Positions 12,291 to 21,402 of a stretch of 64,000 nucleotides of DNA are shown one piece after another. The first letter of the stretch is position 1; every line of letters starts with the position of its first letter. The stretch lies in assembly GCA_963764695.1 (NCBI GenBank), contig CAVXTW010000002.1:806001-870000 (forward strand). The letters are read 5' to 3'. The notes beneath the pieces were generated by a model. The model ran no database searches and was not told the origin of the DNA. It saw only the letters and a program-made list of their open reading frames with translations. The translations under genes and the position numbers were made by a program. This DNA comes from DATFRY01 sp963764695. GTDB lineage: Bacteria > Myxococcota_A > Polyangia > Haliangiales > Haliangiaceae.

Positions 12291-14801
12291 GTGAGCGACA
12301 GCCAGACACGAGGATCGGGATTCTCCAGCGAGGCGCCGCTGTCGGCGGAGTCGCCGTTCCTCGATACGTATCGATCGACCACGGCGATCGAGCCGCCCGC
12401 CCGCCCGACCGTCCTGGTCACCTTCCGCAACGAGAGCCCCTTCTTGAACGAGCTCGAGCTCGAGGGCCAGCTCGGCGGGCCCGACCCGGCCGCCGAGACC
12501 ATCGCGGAAATCCGCTCGGACCTCTATTCGGGAGAGTTCGACATCGCCGTGTACGAGCTCATGGGTGAGGCCTCGGCCCTCATCGCGGAGCGCAGCCCGG
12601 GCGAGATCGGCGACCCCGCGGCCCATGCCGCGCGCATGGAGCGGGTGCTCGCGGATCACTATGCCCCGCTGCAGCGGAGCGTCAACGAGATGGCCGACAA
12701 GCTGGCGGAGAGCCTCGGGCCCCAGGATCCGCTCTCTCTCAGCGAGGCAGAGCTCGAGGAGGTTCTCGACCGAGGGATGTCGCAGCCGACCGGCCTCTCG
12801 CCCGCCTCCGAGCTGTTTCTTCACGAAGTGAAGGAGAAGGTGAAGAGGGCGGCCAAGAGCGGCGCCAGCGCCAAGAAGAAGAAGGGGCAGGGCGGCTTCC
12901 TGCTCAAGGGCGTCCTCAAGAAGATAGGCAAGATCGTCGGCACCCTCCTCAAGAAGGTGCTGGCCCTCGCCACCAGCAAGCTGCCTCCTCAGTACAAGGA
13001 GGTCGTCGAGAAGCTGAAGGCCCGCTTTCTGAAGAAGAAGTCGCCGCCCGCAGGCGCCAAGCCGGCCAATCCGGCAGCCACCCCGCCTGCCGATCCGGCG
13101 ACCGCCGAGCCTGCGCCCTCGCCGGCGGAGCCGGCCGGCGCGCAGCCCGCGACACCGCCGGCCCCCGATGGCGCGCGGCCTCCCTCCCAGCCTGCCGCTG
13201 CCGACGTGGGCGAGGCACAGAACGAGCTCGACGTGCAGCTGACCGAGCTCCTGCTCGCCGAGGACGAGACCGAGCAGGAGGCAGCGCTCGCCGAGTACGC
13301 CGCCGAGGAGGTCGCGGCGACCGATCCGCTGTCCGACCTGGATCGCGCCCGCGCGCGCTTCGTTCGCGAGATCGGCGAGCTGCGCGACGGCGAGGACGCG
13401 ACCCCGGCGGTGGAGAACTTCATCCCCATCATCATGCAGGCCCTGAAGATCGGGATCCGGCTCATCGGCCGCAAGCGCGTCGTCAACTTCCTTGGTGGTC
13501 TCCTGGGCAAGCTGATCAGCCCGCTGACCGGCAAGGATCTCGCGCCCGGCCTCGGCAAGATCATCGCCGATATCGGGCTGAAGGTCCTGCTGCAGACCGA
13601 GGTCACCCCGCAGCTGGCGTCGGAGGCGGCAGGCCAGGCCGTCGCCCTGACGGTCGAGGAGACGGTGCGCAGCGTCGCAGCCTTGCCCGACCACGTGCTC
13701 GCCGATGAGGCCGTGCTCGAAGCCTATGCGCTCGAGGCGTTCGAGCGGGCCGCGTCGGCCAACTTCCCATCCTCGATCGTCAAGCCGCGATTGCGCGAGG
13801 CCGGCGACGTCAACGGCGTCTGGGTCGGATTGCCGGTGAGGGGCCGCCGCTACTACAAGAAGTTCAGCAAGCAGTTCGACGTCGTCGTCACACCGCAGCT
13901 GGCGTCGAACGTGCGCACGTTCGGTGGGACGACGCTGGCCGCGTTCTTCCGGGACCGGCTCCGCCTGTCCGGTTCCGAGGCGGTGAGGGTCCGCGTACAT
14001 CTGTTCGAGCCGATGGAGGGGGGGCGGCTCCATCACATCGTCCAGAACGAGCGGCTACGCGGGCCCGGCGGCGCCGGCGAGGCGGCCTGGAAGCACCTCC
14101 ACCCGCTCACCACCGAGGCGGCAGCGGCGCTGCTGCAGCACCCGGGGCTGGGCAGGCCCGCTTCCCACGTGCTCGATCCGCTGCGTCCCATGGTCGGGCA
14201 GCGCCTCTACTACCTCGAGACCGAGCTGGCCAGCACGGCCAGGACGGGCGACGCGAGCCACCTCCACGCCACGCTCGATTTCGTGCGCGACGAGATCAAG
14301 GTGTGCCTGTACATCAGCGAGGTGATCGCCCAGGAGATCGCGACGATGCTCCGGCAGCGCGCCCGCCCCGCGGTCATCGTGAAGCGACTGCGCGAGGTCT
14401 ACGCCAGCGAGGCGGGGCTGCTCGCCTCGGTCGAGAGTTACCGGCTGATCCGCGTCGTCCTCGACGGCAACGAGCACCGTCCGGCGTCGTCGCTGGCGGA
14501 CGCATCTCGCCACGCCCTGCGCCGGGACCTCGGACGCCAGCTGTCCGGCATCGTCCCGGACTGGCTGTGGTCCTGCCTGGCCCGATTCTTCGCGGGCCCG
14601 GCCGCCGACTTCGTCCACGCCACCGAACGGCCCGCCGACGGGGTGAAGGTCGCGGTCACGTTCCACAACCCGCCCGGCCTCCAGAGCCTGCGCGCCGTGT
14701 TCAAGGGACGTCAACCAACCGGGGTCCAGGAGTGGCCCCCACGGAACGTCCCCAACGCCACCGTTCGGGTCTGGCCGGGGAGCGACCGATGCTCGAAGTG
14801 A
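12291..14801 (+). CDS. Large cationic/amphipathic protein, first gene of the lysin cluster
   Basis: An 836-residue protein starting at GTG 12291 behind GGAAGGAAG. It has no Sec signal. The N-terminus holds two copies of an acidic motif (SAESPFLD near 19-26, NESPFLNELELEG near 47-59). Residues about 180-250 are Lys-rich with amphipathic helices (KKIGKIVGTLLKKVLAL), followed by an Ala/Pro linker to about 305. A second hydrophobic-helical block (FIPIIMQALKIGIRLIGRK...FLGGLLGKLI, about 380-410) precedes a roughly 420-residue domain containing 'GRRYYKKFSKQFDVVVTPQLA'. I have seen hypothetical proteins of this architecture but know of no described function. The helices could bind membranes (inference). 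The end overlaps the next gene by 13 bases. Confidence 0.85.
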   Translation: MSDSQTRGSGFSSEAPLSAESPFLDTYRSTTAIEPPARPTVLVTFRNESPFLNELELEGQLGGPDPAAETIAEIRSDLYSGEFDIAVYELMGEASALIAERSPGEIGDPAAHAARMERVLADHYAPLQRSVNEMADKLAESLGPQDPLSLSEAELEEVLDRGMSQPTGLSPASELFLHEVKEKVKRAAKSGASAKKKKGQGGFLLKGVLKKIGKIVGTLLKKVLALATSKLPPQYKEVVEKLKARFLKKKSPPAGAKPANPAATPPADPATAEPAPSPAEPAGAQPATPPAPDGARPPSQPAAADVGEAQNELDVQLTELLLAEDETEQEAALAEYAAEEVAATDPLSDLDRARARFVREIGELRDGEDATPAVENFIPIIMQALKIGIRLIGRKRVVNFLGGLLGKLISPLTGKDLAPGLGKIIADIGLKVLLQTEVTPQLASEAAGQAVALTVEETVRSVAALPDHVLADEAVLEAYALEAFERAASANFPSSIVKPRLREAGDVNGVWVGLPVRGRRYYKKFSKQFDVVVTPQLASNVRTFGGTTLAAFFRDRLRLSGSEAVRVRVHLFEPMEGGRLHHIVQNERLRGPGGAGEAAWKHLHPLTTEAAAALLQHPGLGRPASHVLDPLRPMVGQRLYYLETELASTARTGDASHLHATLDFVRDEIKVCLYISEVIAQEIATMLRQRARPAVIVKRLREVYASEAGLLASVESYRLIRVVLDGNEHRPASSLADASRHALRRDLGRQLSGIVPDWLWSCLARFFAGPAADFVHATERPADGVKVAVTFHNPPGLQSLRAVFKGRQPTGVQEWPPRNVPNATVRVWPGSDRCSK

Positions 14802-16048
14802 CCTCCGCGGCGAAGACCCAGCTCTCGCGCCAGGTGGCTCACTGGACGGTCGCCGTGTCGGAGCTCGAAGACCTGACCCGGCTGGCCGCGCCGACCGGGT
14901 GGCACCGGCTCGAGCGCTACCTCGGCGTCGCGCTCGAGCGCACGCTGAGCGAGTGCGTCGGCCGACTGACCCGACAGACTGCCGTGCTCCGGGCCGGGCT
15001 CGCCGCGGCGGAGACCGAGGCCGAGCTCGACCGCCTGCGCGGCGAGATCGTCGCGTTTCGCCAGCGCTACATGGCCGCCGAGACGGTGCTCGACTTCTAC
15101 ACCGACGGCGTCAACTCGAGGACCAACGAGAAGCTGGGCGCCTACCTGCGCGCGTGCGACGTGCTCGCCTCGCGCAGCATGGCCCAGATCCTCGCCCCGC
15201 TCGGTCGCAAGGCTCCGCCGGTGCTGACCTACGTGGACAAGGGTCTGGGCGCGTCCATCCTGAAGGCCGGCCTCCGGCTGTGGGACGGACGATCGATAAG
15301 CCCGGTGGCGGCCATCAAGATCGTCCGCCACAACCTCCAGCGTCCGACCGCTCTCATCCACGAGACCGGGCATCAGGTGGCCCACATGCTGGGCTGGAAC
15401 GACGAGCTGGCCTCGGTGCTGGGGCGTGGGCTGTCCAGGCACTCTCGGAGCCTGGGCGCGATGTGGGGGAGCTGGGCGTCGGAGATCGCAGCCGATGCCT
15501 TCGCCTTCGCTCACACCGGCTACGCCGCCGTGGCCACGCTGGCCGACGTGCTCGCCGGCGGCAACGAGTGGGTGATGCGCTGGCTGGAGGGGGATCCGCA
15601 TCCGGTGAGCTACCTCCGCATCCTGCTCGGCAAGCAGATGTGCACCCGGCACTACGGAGCCGGCGCCTGGGACGCGCTCGGGCGCGACTGGATGCGCAGC
15701 TATCCCATCGCCGGCGTCGTCGGCGAGAACGCGGACGCGATCCGGTCGTCGCTGCCGCTGTTGCCGGAGATCGTCGAGCTCATCTTCGATACGCCGATGG
15801 CCGCGTTCGGTCGGCGTCCCCTCTCGGCGGTGATCGATCCGGCTCGGGTCAGGCCGGACGCGCTGGCGGAGCTGGAGCGAAACGCCGGCGGCGCGCTGTT
15901 CACGTCGGACGACTGGATTCACCGAGAGTGCCTGCGCCTGCTCGCGCTGTGCGGACTGCGCGTGTCGACGGAGCCGGACGGGGCGGTGGCCACGCTGAAG
16001 CAGCAGGAGCGCTGGATGCTGCGACTCGGGACGCTGGCGGCGGCTTGA
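14789..16048 (+). CDS. Gluzincin-like zinc metallopeptidase
   Basis: A 419-residue protein starting at ATG 14789 (GGGGAG just upstream), overlapping the previous gene by 13 bases. Residues 191-195 read HETGH, the HExxH zinc motif, inside 'LIHETGHQVAHMLG'. A second Glu 37 residues on (SEIAADAF, Glu232) is placed as the third ligand of gluzincins. The N-terminal 140 residues are helical. No signal peptide is visible. The motif and spacing support a working peptidase, but I cannot place it in a named family. In the cluster it could process the large lysin or its partner (inference). Confidence 0.8.
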   Translation: MLEVTSAAKTQLSRQVAHWTVAVSELEDLTRLAAPTGWHRLERYLGVALERTLSECVGRLTRQTAVLRAGLAAAETEAELDRLRGEIVAFRQRYMAAETVLDFYTDGVNSRTNEKLGAYLRACDVLASRSMAQILAPLGRKAPPVLTYVDKGLGASILKAGLRLWDGRSISPVAAIKIVRHNLQRPTALIHETGHQVAHMLGWNDELASVLGRGLSRHSRSLGAMWGSWASEIAADAFAFAHTGYAAVATLADVLAGGNEWVMRWLEGDPHPVSYLRILLGKQMCTRHYGAGAWDALGRDWMRSYPIAGVVGENADAIRSSLPLLPEIVELIFDTPMAAFGRRPLSAVIDPARVRPDALAELERNAGGALFTSDDWIHRECLRLLALCGLRVSTEPDGAVATLKQQERWMLRLGTLAAA

Positions 16049-16105
16049 CGCGAGCGGTGAGGACATTCAGGGCGGGGTGACCCGTCTCAGGAAAGGCGAG
16101 ATGCA

Positions 16106-16318
16106 ATGGTAGATGAACAGCACGGGCCGTCCGGAGAGGGCGGTCCCATCGACGAGCAACCGGAGCGGGCCGCGCGCCAGGGCGTCAGCCCGGCCAGCGG
16201 TCCGGCGGTGGCCGAGACGGCGATCACGCCGGATCAGCGCCACCTGGACCTGAAACGGATCCTCGGCGTCACCGCGGGCACCTCGGGTGCGTCGGGGCTG
16301 CGCCGTCGGGCGACCTGA
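16106..16318 (+). CDS. Small hydrophilic protein in the lysin cluster
   Basis: A 70-residue frame starting at ATG 16106 with AGGAAAGG nine bases upstream. It is rich in Gly, Pro, Glu and Ala, with a low-complexity first half (GPSGEGGPIDEQPERAARQG) and a possible helix at 'DQRHLDLKRILGV'. It resembles a linker or leader-type peptide rather than an enzyme. It sits 57 bases after the peptidase gene and 60 bases before the next. I do not recognise it; the ribosome site and position in a tight operon are the only support. Confidence 0.55.
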   Translation: MVDEQHGPSGEGGPIDEQPERAARQGVSPASGPAVAETAITPDQRHLDLKRILGVTAGTSGASGLRRRAT

Positions 16319-16378
16319 GACGGCCAGTTCGATCGACGGCTTCTTGAAAACGCATTGTCACGAGGGGGAGAGATTCCG

Positions 16379-17599
16379 ATGTTCGTCAAGTTCTCGAGTG
16401 TGCTGGCCGCACAGGGCCTCAGTCCAAACGACTGCTTCAACTTCCATCCGTTCCAGCTGTCCGGCCTGCAGGAGGCCGTCTGGGAGCGATGGCGCCGGCG
16501 AGGCGGGGGAGCGTCGCCCATCGTGGCGAACCCCGGCATCGGCAAGCAGAGGCGGGAGACCACCAATGCGGGCTCGAGCATCACCGCGGAAGATCCTCTG
16601 CGGGGGCTGCTCGGGGTGCTCGACAGGGGAATCGTGAGCGACAACGGCACGACCGATCTGAGCGACGGCGACTTCCGCCGGGCCGCCGAGACGCTGCTCA
16701 CCGAGCTGCACCAGGGAGTCGGCGTGGGGCGTTTCTGGCACCACCTGATCTACGCCTACCTGGTGGAGAACACCCATATCGAGGCGATCTTTCGCCGCCT
16801 CGTGCAACTGGCCCTGCACGGCGAGTCGCTGGGCAGCATCTCCGAGGCCGGTCATCGCTGGCTGCGGACCACCGAGGATCTGTTCTATCGCGACGCCAAC
16901 TCGTCGTTCATCCCCTCGATCACCAGCTCGCTCCGGCCCGACGCGCGCGCCACCAGGCGCAACGCCTACCACCGCATGTTCGGCGTGGATCTGAACCACG
17001 GCACCGACGACAACCGCCCCTACCCCTACGAGAAGGCGGAGGCCACCAACGGCGACTTCATCGCGACCTTCGAGGCCTTCCTGCGCGAGGTGTGGGGGGC
17101 GTTCGTCAACGCGACCAACACGTCCGGTCCCAAGACCACCGACAGGGCGGCCATCGCGGAGCTGGCGGCGAGGATGAGCCAGATGCTGAACGACCGGCGC
17201 CAGCACGGCAACCTGACGCGCGAGGAGTACGCCAGCGTGTGCGCGATGTCCTGGTTCCATCTGACCGTGTACGGATACACCTCGGTCAACTCGCCGATCG
17301 TGGTGGATCTCAAGGCCGAGGCCTCCTCGCCCGAAGAGCGGCTGCGCAAGCTGGGCGAACGCGTGGGCGTGCCGGCGCACGGCAAGTCACGCAGCCTGTT
17401 CATCCTCACCGAGCTGGTCTCGACGCTGCTCATCGAGATCGAGCAGGAGCGCTACAGCAACGCGGCGGATGTCGAGGTGCTGTTCGACCCCGTGGTCGGG
17501 CCGGACACGAGCAGCGACATGCTCACCATCATCAACCACTACTCGACGGCAACCGGTCGCAACCTCAAGGCGAGCTCGGTCAGCGTGACCGGACGCTGA
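16379..17599 (+). CDS. Unknown 406-residue protein in the lysin cluster
   Basis: Start ATG 16379 is preceded by GAGGGGGAG, a strong ribosome site; an in-frame ATG at 16355 lacks one. The 406-residue protein has no signal peptide or membrane segment. It is mixed helical with aromatic-rich patches (VGRFWHHLIYAYLVEN, HRWLRTTEDLFYRD, MSWFHLTVYGYTSVNSP). No catalytic motif is obvious. It ends 11 bases before the large lysin gene, so the two are almost certainly co-translated. I do not recognise the family and give no function. Confidence 0.8.
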   Translation: MFVKFSSVLAAQGLSPNDCFNFHPFQLSGLQEAVWERWRRRGGGASPIVANPGIGKQRRETTNAGSSITAEDPLRGLLGVLDRGIVSDNGTTDLSDGDFRRAAETLLTELHQGVGVGRFWHHLIYAYLVENTHIEAIFRRLVQLALHGESLGSISEAGHRWLRTTEDLFYRDANSSFIPSITSSLRPDARATRRNAYHRMFGVDLNHGTDDNRPYPYEKAEATNGDFIATFEAFLREVWGAFVNATNTSGPKTTDRAAIAELAARMSQMLNDRRQHGNLTREEYASVCAMSWFHLTVYGYTSVNSPIVVDLKAEASSPEERLRKLGERVGVPAHGKSRSLFILTELVSTLLIEIEQERYSNAADVEVLFDPVVGPDTSSDMLTIINHYSTATGRNLKASSVSVTGR

Positions 17600-17610
17600 G
17601 GAAGACCGCC

Positions 17611-20600
17611 ATGAACTCCGACAACGAGAGCCCGTTCGTTCTCGAGCCGCTCAGGCGGGCCTCGGGCGAGGAGACCCCGCTCGCTGTGGCACCTCCCGCG
17701 ATCGCGCGCTACCTGGCAGAGCTCGAGGGTCCGTTCCAGCTCGAGGGCCTGGCGGAGGAGGCGTTCGCCGAGGAGGCCTACGCCGAGGAGGCAGCGTTCG
17801 CCGGGGAGGAGGCGTTCGCCGAGGAGGCAGTGTTCCAGGACGCCACCCCGCCGGCGCCTGTCCCCGCGGCCACGATCCGTTTCAGGACCCGCAACGTCGC
17901 GGCGGCCGAGGTGACCATCGGCGGCGCCCCCGGTACGCCCACCGCCATCGCGAGGGAGAAGTACGGCAGCGAGACCTGGACCGATCTCGTCACGGCGGCG
18001 AACCCGGGTGTGGACTTCAATAGCATGCGGCCGGGAACGAAGCTCCGCGTGCCGGCCGCGGTCGTGCCGGAGGAGGCGAAGACCCCGTCGGAGCTTTCCG
18101 GATCCACCGTGACGATGGGCGATCCGCTGAAGGTGCCGTTTGGACAGTTCACCTTCGATGCCGAGGGCAACGATATCCCGGGCAACAAGTTCTACAGCCG
18201 CAAGCCAACCCGGCCAGACAGCGCATCTTCCGGCGTGACGGTGGGGCGTGGTTTCGATCTTGGCCAGCACAACCGGGAGCAGATCGTCTTCGCTCTGACC
18301 CAGGCCGGCGTTTCGAGCGCATACGCCTCCAAGCTCGCTGACGCCGCTGGAATGAAGGGCGCCACCGCCGAGTCGTTCAAGAACACATTCAACGCCGAGC
18401 AGAAGGACTTCGAGCTCACGCGCGAGCAGCAGTGGACGCTCTTCGTCTGGGAGTACATGCGACAGGCGAACGCCGCCGCCAGAAAGCTGGCCCGCTGGGA
18501 GCTCGCCCGGCTGGCGTCCGGAACCGCCATCGACATCGCGACCCTCGACGTCACCACGATCGAGCTCCTGGTCAACCTGGCGTACAGAGGCGACCTGAAC
18601 GAGCGGGTGTGGAGACTCCTGCGTCCGGCTATCAACAATCGCCCGGCGCTGGCGGCGCTCATGCAGAAGAAGTCGAGCTGGTCGACCGTGCCGGTCGAGC
18701 GCTATCGTGCGCGCTGCGCGTTCCTGGGCGTCGAGGCAGAGCAGAAGGAGGTCAGCTGGGAGCTCGAGCTCGAGGCTGCCTTCGAGCAGCTGGCCCCCGG
18801 TTCGCAGATCACCACGGCCGTCGGCCAGGGCCGGACCAGCAGCCAGGACGACGTGCGGCGGGTGCAGGCGCGGCTGCGCCAGCTCGGGATGAGCTGGGTC
18901 CCCGACAGCGGGACGATAGGCGCCGCCAGGAGCGACCCGACCGATCACGGAATCCGGCTGTTCCGGGCCATGCTGGAGGCCGAGCAGCTCTGGCAAAAGA
19001 AGGACAGAAGCAGCCCCTGCTACGGGACGCCGGTGGGGACGAACCGCGGCGTCATCGAGCCCGGCAGCGTCCAGGAGAAGTGGCTCTGGTCTCCGGGCGC
19101 CCCGCGCTGGCTGAGCACCATCCCGGCCCTGCGCGATGGCTGGTGCAGCAATGACAAGACCGTCGAGAAGGGTTGTCACGGCGACATCGCAGAGCCGGCG
19201 ATGTCGAGCTGGCTGGCGGAGTACCTCGATCAGGTCGGTCGGGCCTTCCGGGGCAAGGTGCAGGCGTTCCGCCCGGTCCTCGCCGCCTTCGCGTCCCAGG
19301 GAATCACCGCCCTCGAGCAGCTGAGGAGTCCCCGGCTGCCTCGCGTGGGGCCGCTCAGTCACGCGGAGGAGGAGGCAAAGCGGACCGCGGCGATCGCCCA
19401 GCGCGTGGCCATGGACGTGGTGAACCTGGCATCCGCCGCCAAGCTGGACTCCATGCGCATTGCCAGGGAGACGCTCGCCGCGATCGACGGCGGTCGCGCC
19501 ATTCTGACTGTCACCTATCTCGCCGTGCCCCAGGGCGGTTGCTCCACCAATCACATCGGGCACCAGCAGGGGCTCGAGTTCGATCTCCGGCTGTTCGCTC
19601 ACGACGGTCCGAAGCCGGGGCTCACCTGGAGGGACGTGCAGTGCAGTCGCCTTCTCACGGGGCTCGCCGTGGACTGCTTCCTCGAGAACTCCCTCACCCG
19701 CCAGACCATCTACAACGACCCTTCGATCCGCGCTCGCGTGGGCAAGGGCCTCTCCTTCGACAAGGAGAAGGTCACCACGCACGACAATCACGTCCACGTC
19801 GGCATCAAGGGTTCGACCAGCCACACGCTGATCCCTGCCCCGCTCCCTGCGCCCGCGCCGGCCCGCAGCGGGCCGGGGCCGTCAGCCGAGCTGTTCGTCG
19901 CATCGTCGGAGCAGGAAGAGGAATTCGACCTGCGTCTCGACGGCGAGGACACCGCCGGTGAGACCCTCGAGACGAGCACCATCTTCGCGATGGCGGACTA
20001 CATCTCCCTGGTGAGGAAGGTGGAGGCTGCCTATCCGCGATGGACTCCCGACGAGGTCCTGAGCGCGCTCCGCCGGGTGGCCGGGTACGACACCGTTCTG
20101 TTCCGGATCCTGTACAGCACCTCGGAAGCGAACCAGATCAAGCCCGGCGACGGCGGGTTGACCGCGGGCGACCTCCGCGACCTCGAGGCGATGTCGTCGC
20201 ACCGCGGGGGTGTGGTCGAGAAGGGAGTCGCGATCGATCCGCTCGGCCAGAAGGTCGCCGTCGGTCACATGCTCTGTGGCCTCTCGGCCGGCGAGCATCG
20301 CAACTTCACCTTCGGGATGTGGGGCGCGTGGCTGCCAGGGGCAGCCTTGCAGCACGTCATGGGGCTATCGCTCGACAACCTCTACGCCACGACCATTGCC
20401 GGGGATCTGGGCCAGTCTGCCGTGCTCGTCCACATGGGAAAACGCTCGACCTTGCTCGGTCCGCAATCGGAAGCCACCGACGCGGAGCTCATCGGCGACA
20501 TCGACGGCTGCGTGCTGGCCTCGAGCGGCGCGCTCGGCGGGCGCCGGGTCAGCGACGTCCTCAGCCGGTACTACTGGGCCGCGCCGGCCGCCCCGGGTGA

Positions 20601-21402
20601 CATCCATGCCGCCAATCGCTTCCGGCTGTTCGCCTCGCACCTGAACGGAACGGTGCTGAAGGATCAGACGACCCGCTTCGCGAGGGCGTTCTTCGTCAAG
20701 GAGAGCCTGCGCCGTGGATCCACGGAGTCCGTGGCCGGCGAGGTGGCGCAGGTCCTGAACCAGTTCCGCGTGTGGTACGGACAGAAGCTCGCCGCCGAGA
20801 CCGCCCGACAGGCCGCTGTGCAACGCGAACAGGATGAGGTAGTGGTCCAGGAGCCCCGCGCAGAGCTCCACTTCGGCGAGGAGCTCGAGGGACCGGCGGC
20901 CGCCCCCGGTATCAAGACCCACGCCCTGCGGGTCTGGAACACCGCGAACGCCGACACAAGTGTCAGCTTCTCGGTCGATGAGCCCAGAGCGTCGGTGTCC
21001 ATCACCATCGTCACGCAGACGCCCACGGGCCCGTCGAACAACACGATGGTCCTCAGCAATGCGCGGAAGGCCGCCAATGGATCGGAGGTCACGGGATACG
21101 CCAAGAACCAGCCGGATGGCGCCGGCGGTCAGTTCACCGCCTATCTGAAGCTGCAGGCGCTCACCAGCGAGATGGTCGTGCTGGTCTACAAGAACGTGCT
21201 GGGCAAGTACGTCTATGTGCCGGGCAACGACAGGCGGTACCGCTACCAGGCCGCCAGTAGCTGGAAAGCGCTGCTCACCTTCATCGGCAGCATGCAGCTC
21301 GAGGCCGCCGAGTTCGAGCTCGAGGGCGAACAGCTGGCCGCGCCGGACCACGAGGGACCGGAAGGCCAGTCGTCGGACGCCGGCCTCTACATCCCCAGAT
21401 AG
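17611..21402 (+). CDS. Giant modular murein hydrolase (LysM, pesticin-type lysozyme, MepA-like endopeptidase)
   Basis: A 1263-residue protein with no Sec signal. In order: acidic N-terminus (NESPFVLEPL, residues 5-14) and AFAEE repeats (50-76); a LysM-like segment (about 98-150, REKYGSETWTDLVTAANPG...MRPGTKLRVP); a pesticin/T4-type lysozyme-like domain (about 170-380) with SGVTVGRGFDLG, where Thr210 and Asp216 keep the six-residue spacing of pesticin and Glu185 is the candidate acid; a segment like peptidoglycan-binding type 1 (410-460); and an M74/MepA-like LAS endopeptidase (about 630-735) with HQQGLEFD (His651, Asp658) and DNHVHV (His727, His729). A domain of about 280 residues that I do not recognise and a beta-rich C-terminus follow. 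Such an enzyme would cut both glycan and peptide bonds of murein. The end overlaps the opposite livF gene by 16 bases. Confidence 0.85.
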   Translation: MNSDNESPFVLEPLRRASGEETPLAVAPPAIARYLAELEGPFQLEGLAEEAFAEEAYAEEAAFAGEEAFAEEAVFQDATPPAPVPAATIRFRTRNVAAAEVTIGGAPGTPTAIAREKYGSETWTDLVTAANPGVDFNSMRPGTKLRVPAAVVPEEAKTPSELSGSTVTMGDPLKVPFGQFTFDAEGNDIPGNKFYSRKPTRPDSASSGVTVGRGFDLGQHNREQIVFALTQAGVSSAYASKLADAAGMKGATAESFKNTFNAEQKDFELTREQQWTLFVWEYMRQANAAARKLARWELARLASGTAIDIATLDVTTIELLVNLAYRGDLNERVWRLLRPAINNRPALAALMQKKSSWSTVPVERYRARCAFLGVEAEQKEVSWELELEAAFEQLAPGSQITTAVGQGRTSSQDDVRRVQARLRQLGMSWVPDSGTIGAARSDPTDHGIRLFRAMLEAEQLWQKKDRSSPCYGTPVGTNRGVIEPGSVQEKWLWSPGAPRWLSTIPALRDGWCSNDKTVEKGCHGDIAEPAMSSWLAEYLDQVGRAFRGKVQAFRPVLAAFASQGITALEQLRSPRLPRVGPLSHAEEEAKRTAAIAQRVAMDVVNLASAAKLDSMRIARETLAAIDGGRAILTVTYLAVPQGGCSTNHIGHQQGLEFDLRLFAHDGPKPGLTWRDVQCSRLLTGLAVDCFLENSLTRQTIYNDPSIRARVGKGLSFDKEKVTTHDNHVHVGIKGSTSHTLIPAPLPAPAPARSGPGPSAELFVASSEQEEEFDLRLDGEDTAGETLETSTIFAMADYISLVRKVEAAYPRWTPDEVLSALRRVAGYDTVLFRILYSTSEANQIKPGDGGLTAGDLRDLEAMSSHRGGVVEKGVAIDPLGQKVAVGHMLCGLSAGEHRNFTFGMWGAWLPGAALQHVMGLSLDNLYATTIAGDLGQSAVLVHMGKRSTLLGPQSEATDAELIGDIDGCVLASSGALGGRRVSDVLSRYYWAAPAAPGDIHAANRFRLFASHLNGTVLKDQTTRFARAFFVKESLRRGSTESVAGEVAQVLNQFRVWYGQKLAAETARQAAVQREQDEVVVQEPRAELHFGEELEGPAAAPGIKTHALRVWNTANADTSVSFSVDEPRASVSITIVTQTPTGPSNNTMVLSNARKAANGSEVTGYAKNQPDGAGGQFTAYLKLQALTSEMVVLVYKNVLGKYVYVPGNDRRYRYQAASSWKALLTFIGSMQLEAAEFELEGEQLAAPDHEGPEGQSSDAGLYIPR
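17755..17841. repeat. Imperfect repeat encoding AFAEE units in the lysin N-terminus
   Basis: Repeated 'gcgttcgccgaggag'-like units encode five Ala-Phe/Tyr-Ala-Glu-Glu motifs (residues about 50-76). The stretch is acidic and regular, and joins the N-terminal motif to the LysM-like segment. Confidence 0.7.

Noticed and set aside
12000..14036. A 678-residue minus-strand open frame opposite the first cluster gene.
   Set aside because: No domain and shadow-like composition; the plus-strand gene has domain-like structure, a ribosome site and operon context.
14789..16048. The HETGH peptidase considered as a DUF4157/eCIS-core-type metallopeptidase.
   Set aside because: The sequence around the zinc motif and the overall length do not match that family; no contractile-system structural genes are present.
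16489..17610. Upstream extension of the lysin gene frame back to 16489.
   Set aside because: The sequence there is Arg/Gly-rich shadow of the gene at 16379; the ATG at 17611 has a good ribosome site and begins the recognisable motif.
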